Virus record (IMG/VR): IMGVR_UViG_3300035181_000829
Coordinates: 1 to 64,000 of that record
Source of the DNA: a virus
DNA length: 64,000 nt
Strand: one strand, 5' to 3'
In this document: positions 50,216 to 57,876 of the stretch, piece by piece
Numbering within the stretch: position 1 is the stretch's first letter
Layout of the letters: the number at the start of each line of letters is the position of its first letter
Notes under the pieces: model-generated
Seen by the model: only the letters and a program-made list of their open reading frames with translations
Told to the model about the DNA's origin: nothing
Databases searched by the model: none
Made by a program: the position numbers and the translations under genes

Positions 50216-50460
50216 GACTTCTTCATCATTGACTTCATCTAATACATTAACTACCCTTCATCATCATTTCCTTTATTATCAATGACTTAGCCTACTAATC
50301 TACATTGCCATCACGCAAAACTTGGGGGACTGTTTAGCTGTGTTTAGCTATACTTAATCATATTATTACTATATATACTATCTATTAGTTTTTAGTAGTT
50401 TAGACCCGCGATGGAAGTTCTAGGCCCGCGATTCTTCTAGAGAACCCGCGATTATGCTTA

Positions 50461-50470
50461 CAATCGATTG
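50461..50470. repeat. Dispersed palindrome CAATCGATTG (intergenic)
   Basis: CTTA-core-TAGCG; the only perfect copy between 41.1 and 52.3 kb, in the AT-rich gene-free region. Confidence 0.9.
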
Positions 50471-50675
50471 TAGCGAAGTTTACACTATGCGTAGTGAACG
50501 CAAAAGAGATGTTATAGAACAAAGAAAGCAATGACTTAAAAAATAAGTCGTTATATGCACAATGACTTTATCTTGGATTTTATTATAGTGGGGCTACCTA
50601 TAGCCTGTCTATCGGTTTACCCCGCGTTTGTCGCCATAGGCTGCGTTGTATCCCATTTCAGTATTATCAAATGGA

Positions 50676-51017
50676 TCAGTTGCCGTAGAATACTATCCAT
50701 AGAATGCTTGACGCCACGGTGATCGTAATGCCAGTAAAGATGCCGAGGAAGAAAACCACGTTGACTACTACGGTGCTATGTTTGTTAGGTCTATCTAGCT
50801 TTGGTAGTTCTGGTGGGTAGACCCGCGTATGTGGTGTATATTCTATCTCCCCGCGATCCATTTCATACCGCGACCTGAAATCAGGGTGTTTCATTTCGGT
50901 TTCTGTTATCAGCAGACGCCGGTGATCCCGTATTACCTTTGCGAGCGCGGGTATAAGGTTCTTGGATACCTCGTTCTCTCTCATGCGCAAATGGCAATAT
51001 TCGTTATATTCTTCCAT
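50676..51017 (-). CDS. Membrane-anchored unknown protein
   Basis: 113 residues. The charged N-terminal part (SKNLIPALAKVIRDHRRLLI) is followed near the C-terminus by one membrane span (STVVVNVVFFLGIFTGITIT...). Type II or tail-anchored topology is likely. Unassigned. Confidence 0.55.
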   Translation of the reverse strand: MEEYNEYCHLRMRENEVSKNLIPALAKVIRDHRRLLITETEMKHPDFRSRYEMDRGEIEYTPHTRVYPPELPKLDRPNKHSTVVVNVVFFLGIFTGITITVASSILWIVFYGN

Positions 51018-51076
51018 CTGTTAATTCGATCCTAACGGAGTGCGGCTACTTTATTCGGCATACTATCTATCTATTA

Positions 51077-51283
51077 TCATACCTCTGGTGTTTCATGCTC
51101 AAACTTGTCTCTGTAGTAGATTGCCATATGACGGCTTACCCCGCAAACGACAGGTCGCGCTTGGCCGTAGAATACCATATTCCCCTGTTGTTTGATGTTT
51201 TCAACGTCTTTCACACGAAAGACGGCCCAACTGTAAATACTGTCGCCGTCATAGCGCCGGATCGTGAATACTTTCTTTGTCAT
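51077..51283 (-). CDS. Small unknown protein
   Basis: 68 residues, beta-rich (KVFTIRRYDGDSIYSWAVFR, GNMVFYGQARPVVCGVSRHM). Unassigned. Confidence 0.5.
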   Translation of the reverse strand: MTKKVFTIRRYDGDSIYSWAVFRVKDVENIKQQGNMVFYGQARPVVCGVSRHMAIYYRDKFEHETPEV

Positions 51284-51285
51284 GT

Positions 51286-51627
51286 TTACTCCCCGCGCCG
51301 CGCGTGCATTCCGGCGCTATCTATTGCCATCCATGCGTCGTCCCACGGATACCCCCGCGCGCACGGTCCATCTTGTCTTTTGCTGAACGCAGCGTCCTTG
51401 AACGGGGTTGCGAGCATGTCACGCAAAAGGACCGTCCCGCCGTTCTCCAACCAAGTCTCGAAGTTAGAGGCGTAGAAGGCATCATCCATCGACTTCTGGA
51501 TAATGGCACGCCAAAGAGGCAGCGCGTGTGCGCGGCTGACATGCTGATCATCTGGTTGGGCGTTGAGCATTTCTTCGATGCGGTCGAACACCTGATGGCA
51601 GGTAGGATTGTCTGGACGGCGAATCAT
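51286..51627 (-). CDS. Small unknown protein
   Basis: 113 residues, helical (HQVFDRIEEMLNAQPDDQHV, WRAIIQKSMDDAFYASNFETWL). Ends three bases from the next start. Unassigned. Confidence 0.5.
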   Translation of the reverse strand: MIRRPDNPTCHQVFDRIEEMLNAQPDDQHVSRAHALPLWRAIIQKSMDDAFYASNFETWLENGGTVLLRDMLATPFKDAAFSKRQDGPCARGYPWDDAWMAIDSAGMHARRGE

Positions 51628-51812
51628 CAGTCAATCTCCCATGTCGTGCGCCAGCCTGCGAGCTTTACTACACGCTCTGACTTGACTTGCTTGCGGTCGG
51701 GATTGGCAGCTATCAACCTACGCATTTCAGCGTCCGAAATGCGTCTGCCATTGAGGTAGTAACGAAGGCGATAGAGGTTGCCCCACTTCGATGCTGTCTC
51801 AACAAGTTTCAT
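51627..51812 (-). CDS. Small basic unknown protein
   Basis: 61 residues, MKLVETASKWGNLYRLRYYL and ISDAEMRRLIAANPDRKQVK. The start of the gene after it overlaps its stop. Basic, possibly DNA-binding. Confidence 0.5.
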   Translation of the reverse strand: MKLVETASKWGNLYRLRYYLNGRRISDAEMRRLIAANPDRKQVKSERVVKLAGWRTTWEID

Positions 51813-51817
51813 TTGAT

Positions 51818-52288
51818 TTATCCTTGCTTACGGCGAGCGAACCGAGCATACGGATGGAAGTCACCGCCCGTATTTTTGTCAATGAGGAATGCTTGCATGA
51901 CGGGTTGCCCGTCATGGTTGTCGTTCAAGATACCATTGTTGTCATAGACGCCGTTGAATTCGCAGGCGACGACATTGAGGTGTGCTACCAAACACTTCGC
52001 AACGCTGATCGATTCAGACAAGAGGATCGAGTCATACTCCTGCGTGAGCGAAAGCATGACATTGTGGTCATAGTTGATAGAAATTTCTTCGAACACGTCG
52101 TTGTCGCGAAACACCGAATCAAGCACGAACGCAGCCGCTCCTGTATTCACGAAGTTGTCAGAATCAATCTCGAAAATATCTTTGACACACATAGCACCGA
52201 ATTCATTCCTCTCTAGGAAGATTGCGCGAACAACGCGCTTGGTTTTTTTGTCGAAAGAGGTGATTCCACAATCTATGATGAGTTTCAT
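51818..52288 (-). CDS. Unknown acidic protein
   Basis: 156 residues, MKLIIDCGITSFDKKTKRVV then acidic strands (IFEIDSDNFVNTGAAAFVLD). Leader has palindrome, hairpin CGCGGAACGTAACCGCG and AACGGAGC. Unassigned. Confidence 0.55.
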   Translation of the reverse strand: MKLIIDCGITSFDKKTKRVVRAIFLERNEFGAMCVKDIFEIDSDNFVNTGAAAFVLDSVFRDNDVFEEISINYDHNVMLSLTQEYDSILLSESISVAKCLVAHLNVVACEFNGVYDNNGILNDNHDGQPVMQAFLIDKNTGGDFHPYARFARRKQG

Positions 52289-52360
52289 TCTGGTTTGCTC
52301 CGTTTGCTTGCGCGGTTACGTTCCGCGTATATGTAGGGTAAACCCGTTACTTCTTCGTTG

Positions 52361-52408
52361 CAATCGATTGTAGCATATCAAGAAGGCGATTGTAGCATAT
52401 CAAGAAGG
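52361..52408. repeat. Dispersed palindrome with 22-bp tandem duplication
   Basis: The perfect core at 52361-52370 overlaps a 22-base unit (CGATTGTAGCATATCAAGAAGG) that is repeated exactly at 52365-52386 and 52387-52408. The second copy carries only the right half-site and overlaps the stop of the upstream gene. Confidence 0.92.
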
Positions 52409-52840
52409 CCATGAATCATCGTTGGATTTCAGCGTTAGGTGCACAAGGCCAATACAGTTGCACTGAACAAATAGAGATGTAGTCTTTGATCTTATTACCT
52501 TCGCGGTGCCATCGCAGTTAGGACAAGCGAACCTAAGTGTTTCCCCCGCCATCACCGGCCTTGGCACATGTCCGATAACATTTGACAAAAGCACTTGACT
52601 TTGAGAAACGTAGTCATCCCATTCTGCCCGTTCATTGGCAGTAAATTCCTTTCGGCCATTACAAGGCTTGATCAACGCAGGTGGATTAGGCAAGCACTTG
52701 AGAACAATGTCATTCTCGCCAAGCAATTGCATGTCACACTTTGGCCCACCTTCATGGTGGTAGAAACGACAGTGGTGTGTCGCGTGCAGAGGCATAGCCT
52801 GTGAATGGTATTTGGCTCTGTGTTTCTTTACCATGGGCAT
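52400..52840 (-). CDS. Unknown protein with zinc-ribbon C-terminus
   Basis: 146 residues. CPNCDGTAKVIRSKTTSLFVQCNC at the C-terminus is a four-cysteine ribbon. The N-terminal half has scattered His and Cys (HATHHCRFYHHEGGPKC) that may form another metal site. Its last codons lie in the 22-bp duplication. Unassigned. Confidence 0.55.
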   Translation of the reverse strand: MPMVKKHRAKYHSQAMPLHATHHCRFYHHEGGPKCDMQLLGENDIVLKCLPNPPALIKPCNGRKEFTANERAEWDDYVSQSQVLLSNVIGHVPRPVMAGETLRFACPNCDGTAKVIRSKTTSLFVQCNCIGLVHLTLKSNDDSWPS

Positions 52841-52843
52841 GAT

Positions 52844-53371
52844 TCAGTTCATCAGTGGGGGACGGGGGCGGGGGCCGCAAACTTCTTCGCAATACTTGGC
52901 TTCTTCCGGCGTCATCGCATCATTGTAGGTTTTGGGAAGTATGGTCGAGAACAGTGCGAGCGGCCCTACAAATGACTTTCTGCGTTCATCGGGTATGTCC
53001 GTCTCCTCAAGTCTGCTAAGAGTAACCGAGCCATCATCCTTATATTCGAGGATGGACGTAAAGATGCGCACAGCGGAATCGATAACATGCACATAAACAA
53101 GGTTGGGCTGGGCCGTCATGTTGGCGGGATCAACGCGAATGCCATGAATGAAACCAACAAGTTTGCGAATCCGCATCCACTTCAATGCAAGCGCAAGCTT
53201 GTCGAAGAAAGGTAAGGTAGACACGAAGTCGGCGTTAGCTGGGGCGGGGAAGATGATCTTCTTCTCTTGCATGTTGATTGCAATGAACACGGGATCAGCC
53301 CGCGTATGTGTCTCGATACATCTCAGCACTTCATCGTATAGTTCAACAACCTCTTTGGGAAAATCGCTCAT
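52844..53371 (-). CDS. Unknown protein
   Basis: 175 residues, alpha-beta (VVELYDEVLRCIETHTRADPVFIAIN, LVYVHVIDSAVRIFTSILEY). Overlaps the upstream gene by four bases. Unassigned. Confidence 0.55.
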   Translation of the reverse strand: MSDFPKEVVELYDEVLRCIETHTRADPVFIAINMQEKKIIFPAPANADFVSTLPFFDKLALALKWMRIRKLVGFIHGIRVDPANMTAQPNLVYVHVIDSAVRIFTSILEYKDDGSVTLSRLEETDIPDERRKSFVGPLALFSTILPKTYNDAMTPEEAKYCEEVCGPRPRPPLMN

Positions 53372-53595
53372 TCCGTTTTCACTTTCGTTTGAACCCGCCC
53401 GCCGACATATGTATGCGCAACGATGATCAGGCGTTTTTCTTCGACAGGAAGTTCGTTGGCATCAAACACAACGAATCGTCTACCAGATTCGTCTGTCTGC
53501 ACATGCAGCCGCACTTGGCGCTCGCCGGTCGATTGGCCGTTGAACGTTTTGCGGACAGTGAAGCCCTCGATGGGTGGTCCGTCATTTCGTGCCAT
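53368..53595 (-). CDS. Small unknown protein
   Basis: 75 residues, beta-rich (FTVRKTFNGQSTGERQVRLHVQ, RRFVVFDANELPVEEKRLIIV). Unassigned. Confidence 0.5.
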   Translation of the reverse strand: MARNDGPPIEGFTVRKTFNGQSTGERQVRLHVQTDESGRRFVVFDANELPVEEKRLIIVAHTYVGGRVQTKVKTE

Positions 53596-53646
53596 GGTTT
53601 GCTCCAGATGGTTCGAGGGTGAGGACGGGTATGATGTTGCAGGGGG

Positions 53647-53958
53647 TCATTTCGATACCCCGCGAAACTCATGGCAGGTGATACGGCGGGGGTTTGCCTC
53701 CTTATCAGCATCTTCCTTAGAAAAGTAATGAACTCGGGAAAGTCCATTTGGATACTCATTCACCCAGATCGTCTGGGGCTCGCGGACCTCGACGATATAA
53801 GGGATACCATGATACATAAAATCGCGGTCGGTCTGCACGGTAATCCAATTACCGCCATTATTCACTTTCCACAGAAGCGGATGAGAGCCGCCCATGCTGC
53901 CATCCAAGAATTTGGCTTCGTTACCGCACAGCACGGTCTTGTATTTCTTCTCGGTCAT
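53647..53958 (-). CDS. Tandem paralogue 1 (MTEKKYKTVL family)
   Basis: 103 residues. MTEKKYKTVLCGNEAKFLDG, GGSHPLLWKV, TVQTDRDFMYHGIPYIVEVREP and ITCHEFRGVSK line up with the neighbouring gene along the full length. The pair are tandem duplicates that overlap by four bases. Function unknown. Confidence 0.6.
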   Translation of the reverse strand: MTEKKYKTVLCGNEAKFLDGSMGGSHPLLWKVNNGGNWITVQTDRDFMYHGIPYIVEVREPQTIWVNEYPNGLSRVHYFSKEDADKEANPRRITCHEFRGVSK

Positions 53959-54281
53959 TTCACCACCTCACGAAACTCGCGGCAGGCGATGCGATCGAAG
54001 CCTGCAACAATATCAGCCTCTTTTTTCGTGGTATAACTAGCTTGGGCAAGACCAGTTGGATAATCGTTTATCCATCGTGTTAGAGGCTCGCGTGTTAGAG
54101 GCTCGCGGACCTCGACAATGCAGGGTTTGCCGTAATGCAAAAAATCACGGTCGGTGCGAAGGATATACCACTCACCCTCTACAAGAGCCTTCCACAGAAG
54201 CGGATGCTTTCCACCCATATTGTCATCCAGCAATACGGTTTTGTGGCCGTGAAGCACGGTCTTGTATTTCTTCTCGGTCAT
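53955..54281 (-). CDS. Tandem paralogue 2 (MTEKKYKTVL family)
   Basis: 108 residues. It shares GGKHPLLWKA, LRTDRDFLHYGKPCIVEVREP and IACREFREVVK with paralogue 1. A short internal duplication (REPLTREPLTRW) is seen at residues about 63-74, encoded by GAGGCTCGCGTGTTAGAGGC-type DNA near 54080-54105. Confidence 0.6.
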   Translation of the reverse strand: MTEKKYKTVLHGHKTVLLDDNMGGKHPLLWKALVEGEWYILRTDRDFLHYGKPCIVEVREPLTREPLTRWINDYPTGLAQASYTTKKEADIVAGFDRIACREFREVVK

Positions 54282-54625
54282 TTCATTTCTCCGGGGAATG
54301 TGAGATTGTGTTCCATAGCAAGCTGTTTGGCCTTCTTGAGGAAGTCACAAAGGTCATCTGCGCCGTCATGCACAAATTGTAGCTCGACGCAGAATTCAGT
54401 TTCTGGGGCTAGTTCCAGCGCCAGTTCATCATCGGGGAAATACCGAACGATATTTTCAACAAGGGCGCACTTGGCTTCGTCATACTTGGTGCGCTGCTCG
54501 TCTGTCATCAACTGACCGATGGCGCAGCCTGCGGTGTAAGAGCATCTGCAATTTTCACCATATCCTAGCCTGCCTTGCGCCATGAGGCCAAGGATTGCCT
54601 TGTCAAAGATTTCCTGTTTGGTCAT
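54278..54625 (-). CDS. Unknown cysteine-containing protein
   Basis: 115 residues, helical with GENCRCSYTAGCAIGQLM near the N-terminus and acidic helices after it (DDELALELAPETEF). Overlaps the previous and next genes. Unassigned. Confidence 0.55.
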   Translation of the reverse strand: MTKQEIFDKAILGLMAQGRLGYGENCRCSYTAGCAIGQLMTDEQRTKYDEAKCALVENIVRYFPDDELALELAPETEFCVELQFVHDGADDLCDFLKKAKQLAMEHNLTFPGEMK

Positions 54626-54983
54626 CCTTCGACTCCTTCAAAGGGATAATCGCCATTTTCCCCGGCTTAGTCATCCACGGCTGCAATACAATTGATTGTA
54701 GCCAATCCTGAGGCGTAGGGATCAGCCCAGCGCAATCTTCCCGCACATGCTGTTCCCCGATGAACCGAACTGGTATTTGTTTGCCATCCGAGTTGGTGAT
54801 CGTCACCCCAAACACGCGCTCGGCTTCGAAGATGCCATGCGTGTGATGGCGCAATGCCCGATGCCGGAAATCGGGCACAAGTTCTTTGGTGGCATCGAAC
54901 CAGTTATGGATCGGAAGATAATCTTCTGCCTTGCCGCCGAACTTATGAACCGAAGACAGTGCATGATGATGCGGATGAGCCAT
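54603..54983 (-). CDS. DUF6915 protein
   Basis: 126 residues from ATG 54983. MAHPHHHALSSVHKFGGKAE, YLPIHNWFDATKELVPDFRHRALRHHTHGIF and FGVTITNSDGKQIPVRFIGEQHVREDC match DUF6915, a small family on plasmids and phages. In the closing motif, DWLQSIVLQPWM is encoded over a one-mismatch palindrome. Function is unknown, although the histidine pattern suggests metal binding. Confidence 0.8.
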   Translation of the reverse strand: MAHPHHHALSSVHKFGGKAEDYLPIHNWFDATKELVPDFRHRALRHHTHGIFEAERVFGVTITNSDGKQIPVRFIGEQHVREDCAGLIPTPQDWLQSIVLQPWMTKPGKMAIIPLKESKDDQTGNL

Positions 54984-54996
54984 CAGATGTTCTCCT

Positions 54997-55449
54997 TCAG
55001 AATGAGTCGCTGCTGCTGATCGTCTCAATCACGTTTTCATTGTGATCGAGTTTCAGCTCATCTTCGGGGAGCAGCCATTCGAACTCACCTTGGCCCCCCT
55101 CATTGTTCTCGAAACCCGGATGCGTGGACATCAGCAAGTCCCAGAACATTTCTTGCAAGGCATTATGAACGCTGTCCACGGCTAACACTCCCGGCCTCGT
55201 GTCTGTAAGAGAAGACACCTTCTTCCAAAGGACTTCATCGAGTCTTTTGAATCCATCCGTGCCGCCGAAAATATCCAGATCATCAATCTGCCCGCTGTCC
55301 CCATAACCGCTATAGGTGCAGGTTACCCGGATTACCCCAAGGCCTGTCAGGATCGTGTGCAGGAGCTTGCGATTAGCCAAGGCCACTCTCAGTCTCTGGT
55401 TCTGCTTCGCATCCCAGTCTTTCATGAAATCAGTCACTTGGTCCGTCAT
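54997..55449 (-). CDS. DUF6878 protein
   Basis: 150 residues. RVTCTYSGYGDSGQIDDLDIF, FWDLLMSTHPGFENNEGGQGEFEWLLPEDELKLDHNENV match the DUF6878 layout (Y-x-G-x-GDSGQI and W/F-E-NNEG). It precedes DUF6915, and the two often occur together on mobile elements. Function unknown. Confidence 0.8.
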   Translation of the reverse strand: MTDQVTDFMKDWDAKQNQRLRVALANRKLLHTILTGLGVIRVTCTYSGYGDSGQIDDLDIFGGTDGFKRLDEVLWKKVSSLTDTRPGVLAVDSVHNALQEMFWDLLMSTHPGFENNEGGQGEFEWLLPEDELKLDHNENVIETISSSDSF

Positions 55450-55562
55450 GGTTCTTTCTCTCTTTCTCTTTAGTTTAGGGGCGTTTGTTTCTTAGCGTTT
55501 CCGTAATTAGAATGATATGACGCTGCTAATTTACCGCAGGATGCCTTGCGGCACAATACGGT

Positions 55563-55781
55563 TTATGACTGAGAAGACGCGATGATTGCAGCATTTAGCT
55601 TACCAAGTTCAACGTCCGTTTCGTCAAGCCGCCGACGCAGATCGGAAAGCGCATACTTGGCTGGGCCTTCGTAGTGTGGCCCACGTCTTTTCATCATGTC
55701 TTCATACTGCGCGATGTTGTCAAGCAGGTGCAACCTGTTCTCACGAAGCTGATCACGCCTGCTAATAATATTCGCCAGCAT
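55563..55781 (-). CDS. Small coiled-coil protein
   Basis: 72 residues, nearly all heptad-like helix (RDQLRENRLHLLDNIAQYEDMMKRRG, ALSDLRRRLDETDVELGKLNAA). Its start lies two bases from the upstream stop. Unassigned. Confidence 0.55.
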   Translation of the reverse strand: MLANIISRRDQLRENRLHLLDNIAQYEDMMKRRGPHYEGPAKYALSDLRRRLDETDVELGKLNAAIIASSQS

Positions 55782-55782
55782 A

Positions 55783-56115
55783 TCAGTTGCCGTTGATCGA
55801 TTTCATGCAGGCGTTATACCACCACGCCTCGGTTTCGTTTTCGGTCTGCTTTTTCAGATCGTCGCTGTTGTAGATCGGCCCGGCGTAGACCTTGCTGACG
55901 ACCGCCCGAAGCAACTTGGTCAGGTCCGGGTCAGTGGAGGTCTTGTCGATGATGTTCAACGTATCAATGATCGACGTATTGGATTGGTGCGCTTTCTCGG
56001 TCGCGTTGGCAACCATTGCGAGATTGCGACACGCAGTTTCATCCGCGTGAAGCGGGCCGGATACACCGCACATTGCGATGGAAAGCAACACGGCGAATTT
56101 GGTAGAACTTTTCAT
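55783..56115 (-). CDS. Exported small protein with signal peptide
   Basis: 110 residues with MKSSTKFAVLLSIAMCGVSG then PLHADETACRNLAM: a classical Sec signal with cleavage likely after LHA. The mature part has two cysteines at its ends (TACRNL and YNACMKS) that could form a disulfide. A phage-encoded periplasmic protein may affect envelope functions or superinfection. No family recognised. Confidence 0.65.
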   Translation of the reverse strand: MKSSTKFAVLLSIAMCGVSGPLHADETACRNLAMVANATEKAHQSNTSIIDTLNIIDKTSTDPDLTKLLRAVVSKVYAGPIYNSDDLKKQTENETEAWWYNACMKSINGN

Positions 56116-56146
56116 TGTGGCTCCATTGGGTTGGGGTTATGCCGTG

Positions 56147-56156
56147 CAATCGATTG
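56147..56156. repeat. Dispersed palindrome CAATCGATTG (intergenic)
   Basis: Lies 32 bases upstream of the exported-protein start. The remaining gap to 56331 holds no gene. Confidence 0.9.
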
Positions 56157-56331
56157 TAAGCCCGCTACTAGGATAACGCAAGACGATTGGAGGATACTGG
56201 AAGTAAGGGTGGAATAGACGGGTTTTCCGTTCTTGGAACGTCGTTGTAGGGGCTATTTTAGGCGATTTTAAGGCCAATGTCGGTGGTGCCCGCTAGGGTG
56301 GTAGCTTGAGAGACGGGAAACCAGTGTATGA

Positions 56332-56562
56332 TCAAGCCGTGACGCTTTCGAAGAAGGCTTCAAGCTCTCGGGGGTTGGCATCCGCCGTGGCGTAGTTCAT
56401 CATCATCGCAAAGGCAATGTAGCCTTTACGATGGTCAGGTATCATCCTGAAAACATCGCGTGCTTTCGCTTTCTGACCATTTTCGTAGGCCATGAGAATT
56501 TCCGCCGCGAGGTCTTGCAACGCCTCAAGTGTGCGGTCGTTAACGAGGCCGGTGACACTCAT
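56332..56562 (-). CDS. Small unknown protein
   Basis: 76 residues, helical (LVNDRTLEALQDLAAEILMAYENGQKA). Overlaps the next gene by four bases. Unassigned. Confidence 0.5.
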   Translation of the reverse strand: MSVTGLVNDRTLEALQDLAAEILMAYENGQKAKARDVFRMIPDHRKGYIAFAMMMNYATADANPRELEAFFESVTA

Positions 56563-56933
56563 ACTTTTATTCTTTCTTGAATGAGCTTGACAAGCATGTC
56601 CTTGCGCATGAGCAAGGACATGTCGGCGAAGTTGTTAGGCCCACCCGTATAGTCCCGCAGTCCATTGCAGGACCGGAACAAAATGTCCTGCGTGTGATCA
56701 CGCCATGGAGCATGACTGACCTGCACATAGAGCTTCTCCATGTGCAAGGTAACCTCGCCGCTGACCGCGATGCCGCCTTTGTTGCTGCGAACATCATACG
56801 CACCGTAGCGCAGGGTCAGTAACTTGCCGAGTTCTTTCAGTTGCTTTCTGGCCTCACGATGGAAAGCTTCTTTGTTTACCGGCTCATAATCGCACACTGC
56901 GATCAGAGTCTCGTAGGGATCGGCTTTTGACAT
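56559..56933 (-). CDS. Unknown protein
   Basis: 124 residues with a helical N-terminus (NKEAFHREARKQLKELGKLL) and strands (GGIAVSGEVTLHMEKLYVQVS). Unassigned. Confidence 0.5.
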   Translation of the reverse strand: MSKADPYETLIAVCDYEPVNKEAFHREARKQLKELGKLLTLRYGAYDVRSNKGGIAVSGEVTLHMEKLYVQVSHAPWRDHTQDILFRSCNGLRDYTGGPNNFADMSLLMRKDMLVKLIQERIKV

Positions 56934-56939
56934 GACATA

Positions 56940-57425
56940 TCAATCCTTAAATTTGAGCATGGTTCTCGGGTGGTTGCGGATTTCGGCTCCTAATTCCCGC
57001 GCTTTCTCGACATAGGTATCAAGATGCACAAAGGACATGGCATGAACTTCGCCCTTGTCTATCCGAGCCGGGTCGTCAACAGCGACCATCGGTAGTCCGA
57101 CGCTTTTGATCACATTCGGCATTTTACGAATATCAATGAGCGTGACGCCGCAGTGCTCAACAAGGACGCGGGTCAGTGCCCATTCATCCCACGGGGCGTA
57201 ACCGCTGTGCGTCTTGTTTTTCATGTGGATGGTGGTCCCGCCGAAGCCGCACGACACGTAGCAATCCGGCGTCCTGATGGCGTAGCGGATGGTTTCAAGG
57301 TTGCTACGAAGCGTCCGGTGCTCTAGCTTGACCGCATCGGTAACCTCGCCGAACTGGCGCAGTTGCGCATGATACCACCAGTTCTGCGCTTCGTCTCTAA
57401 GCGGCTTGAGGATGCTGGTATTCAT
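56940..57425 (-). CDS. Unknown protein
   Basis: 161 residues from ATG 57425 (MNTSILKPLRDEAQNWWYHA), overlapping the previous stop. Alpha-beta (CGVTLIDIRKMPNVIKSVGLPMVAV). Unassigned. Confidence 0.5.
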   Translation of the reverse strand: MNTSILKPLRDEAQNWWYHAQLRQFGEVTDAVKLEHRTLRSNLETIRYAIRTPDCYVSCGFGGTTIHMKNKTHSGYAPWDEWALTRVLVEHCGVTLIDIRKMPNVIKSVGLPMVAVDDPARIDKGEVHAMSFVHLDTYVEKARELGAEIRNHPRTMLKFKD

Positions 57426-57799
57426 TTCTTCCCCCACTTTTCCTCGTAGTGGCGAATCTCCATCCGCGCTGCCTTGATGTGGAAGATGCGCATCGAATGC
57501 GCTTTGCACAGGTATCCGGTAAAAACCTTGTGCTCGATAAATTCCATGACAGACTCGGGACTGTCGTCGGACATCATCGTGAATGCCGCGAGGCGTTCAA
57601 CGAGAACGTTGAGAAGTTCCTTGCCGACCTGATGGGCAATGTCTTCATCTGACACATCGATGGGGCTAGGTGCCGCTTGCTTGGTTTCAAACAGTTCAAC
57701 GATGAACTTGTTGAGGTCATACTTGCGAGCGTGTGACACATGCAAGCAGGCAAGCCTAAGCGCATTTTGCGCTTTGATAATTTCGTCTAAGCTGTCCAT
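57422..57799 (-). CDS. Unknown helical protein
   Basis: 125 residues from ATG 57799 (MDSLDEIIKAQNALRLACLH), CAACGGAGC upstream. Helical throughout. Unassigned. Confidence 0.5.
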   Translation of the reverse strand: MDSLDEIIKAQNALRLACLHVSHARKYDLNKFIVELFETKQAAPSPIDVSDEDIAHQVGKELLNVLVERLAAFTMMSDDSPESVMEFIEHKVFTGYLCKAHSMRIFHIKAARMEIRHYEEKWGKK

Positions 57800-57821
57800 T
57801 CCCGGTGCTCCGTTGGTGAAT

Positions 57822-57854
57822 GCTACGCTGTAGGCATAGCGTAGCAATCGATTG
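57822..57854 (-). promoter_or_regulatory. Palindrome-hairpin-SD leader
   Basis: The core CAATCGATTG at 57845-57854 is followed on the minus strand by GCTACGCT-ATGCCTAC-AGCGTAGC (57822-57845) and then AACGGAGC before the start at 57799. It is the clearest example of the cassette layout outside 45-52 kb. Confidence 0.75.
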
Positions 57855-57876
57855 CAAGGGGCACAAGCTGATTATA

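Larger units (their letters stand above)
49803..50675 (-). promoter_or_regulatory. 870-bp AT-rich gene-free region: promoter cluster, possible origin
   Basis: No supported gene. From right to left it has an inverted repeat GACTTA-AAAAA-TAAGTC at about 50527-50543, a palindrome at 50461-50470, and three ATCGCGGG repeats at 50400-50455. An AT-rich stretch lies at 50350-50400, GGGTAGTTAATG at 50245-50256, and a triple repeat of about 90 bp at 49915-50215. The concentration of repeats and low GC is what a replication origin or major early promoter region would show. Confidence 0.5.
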
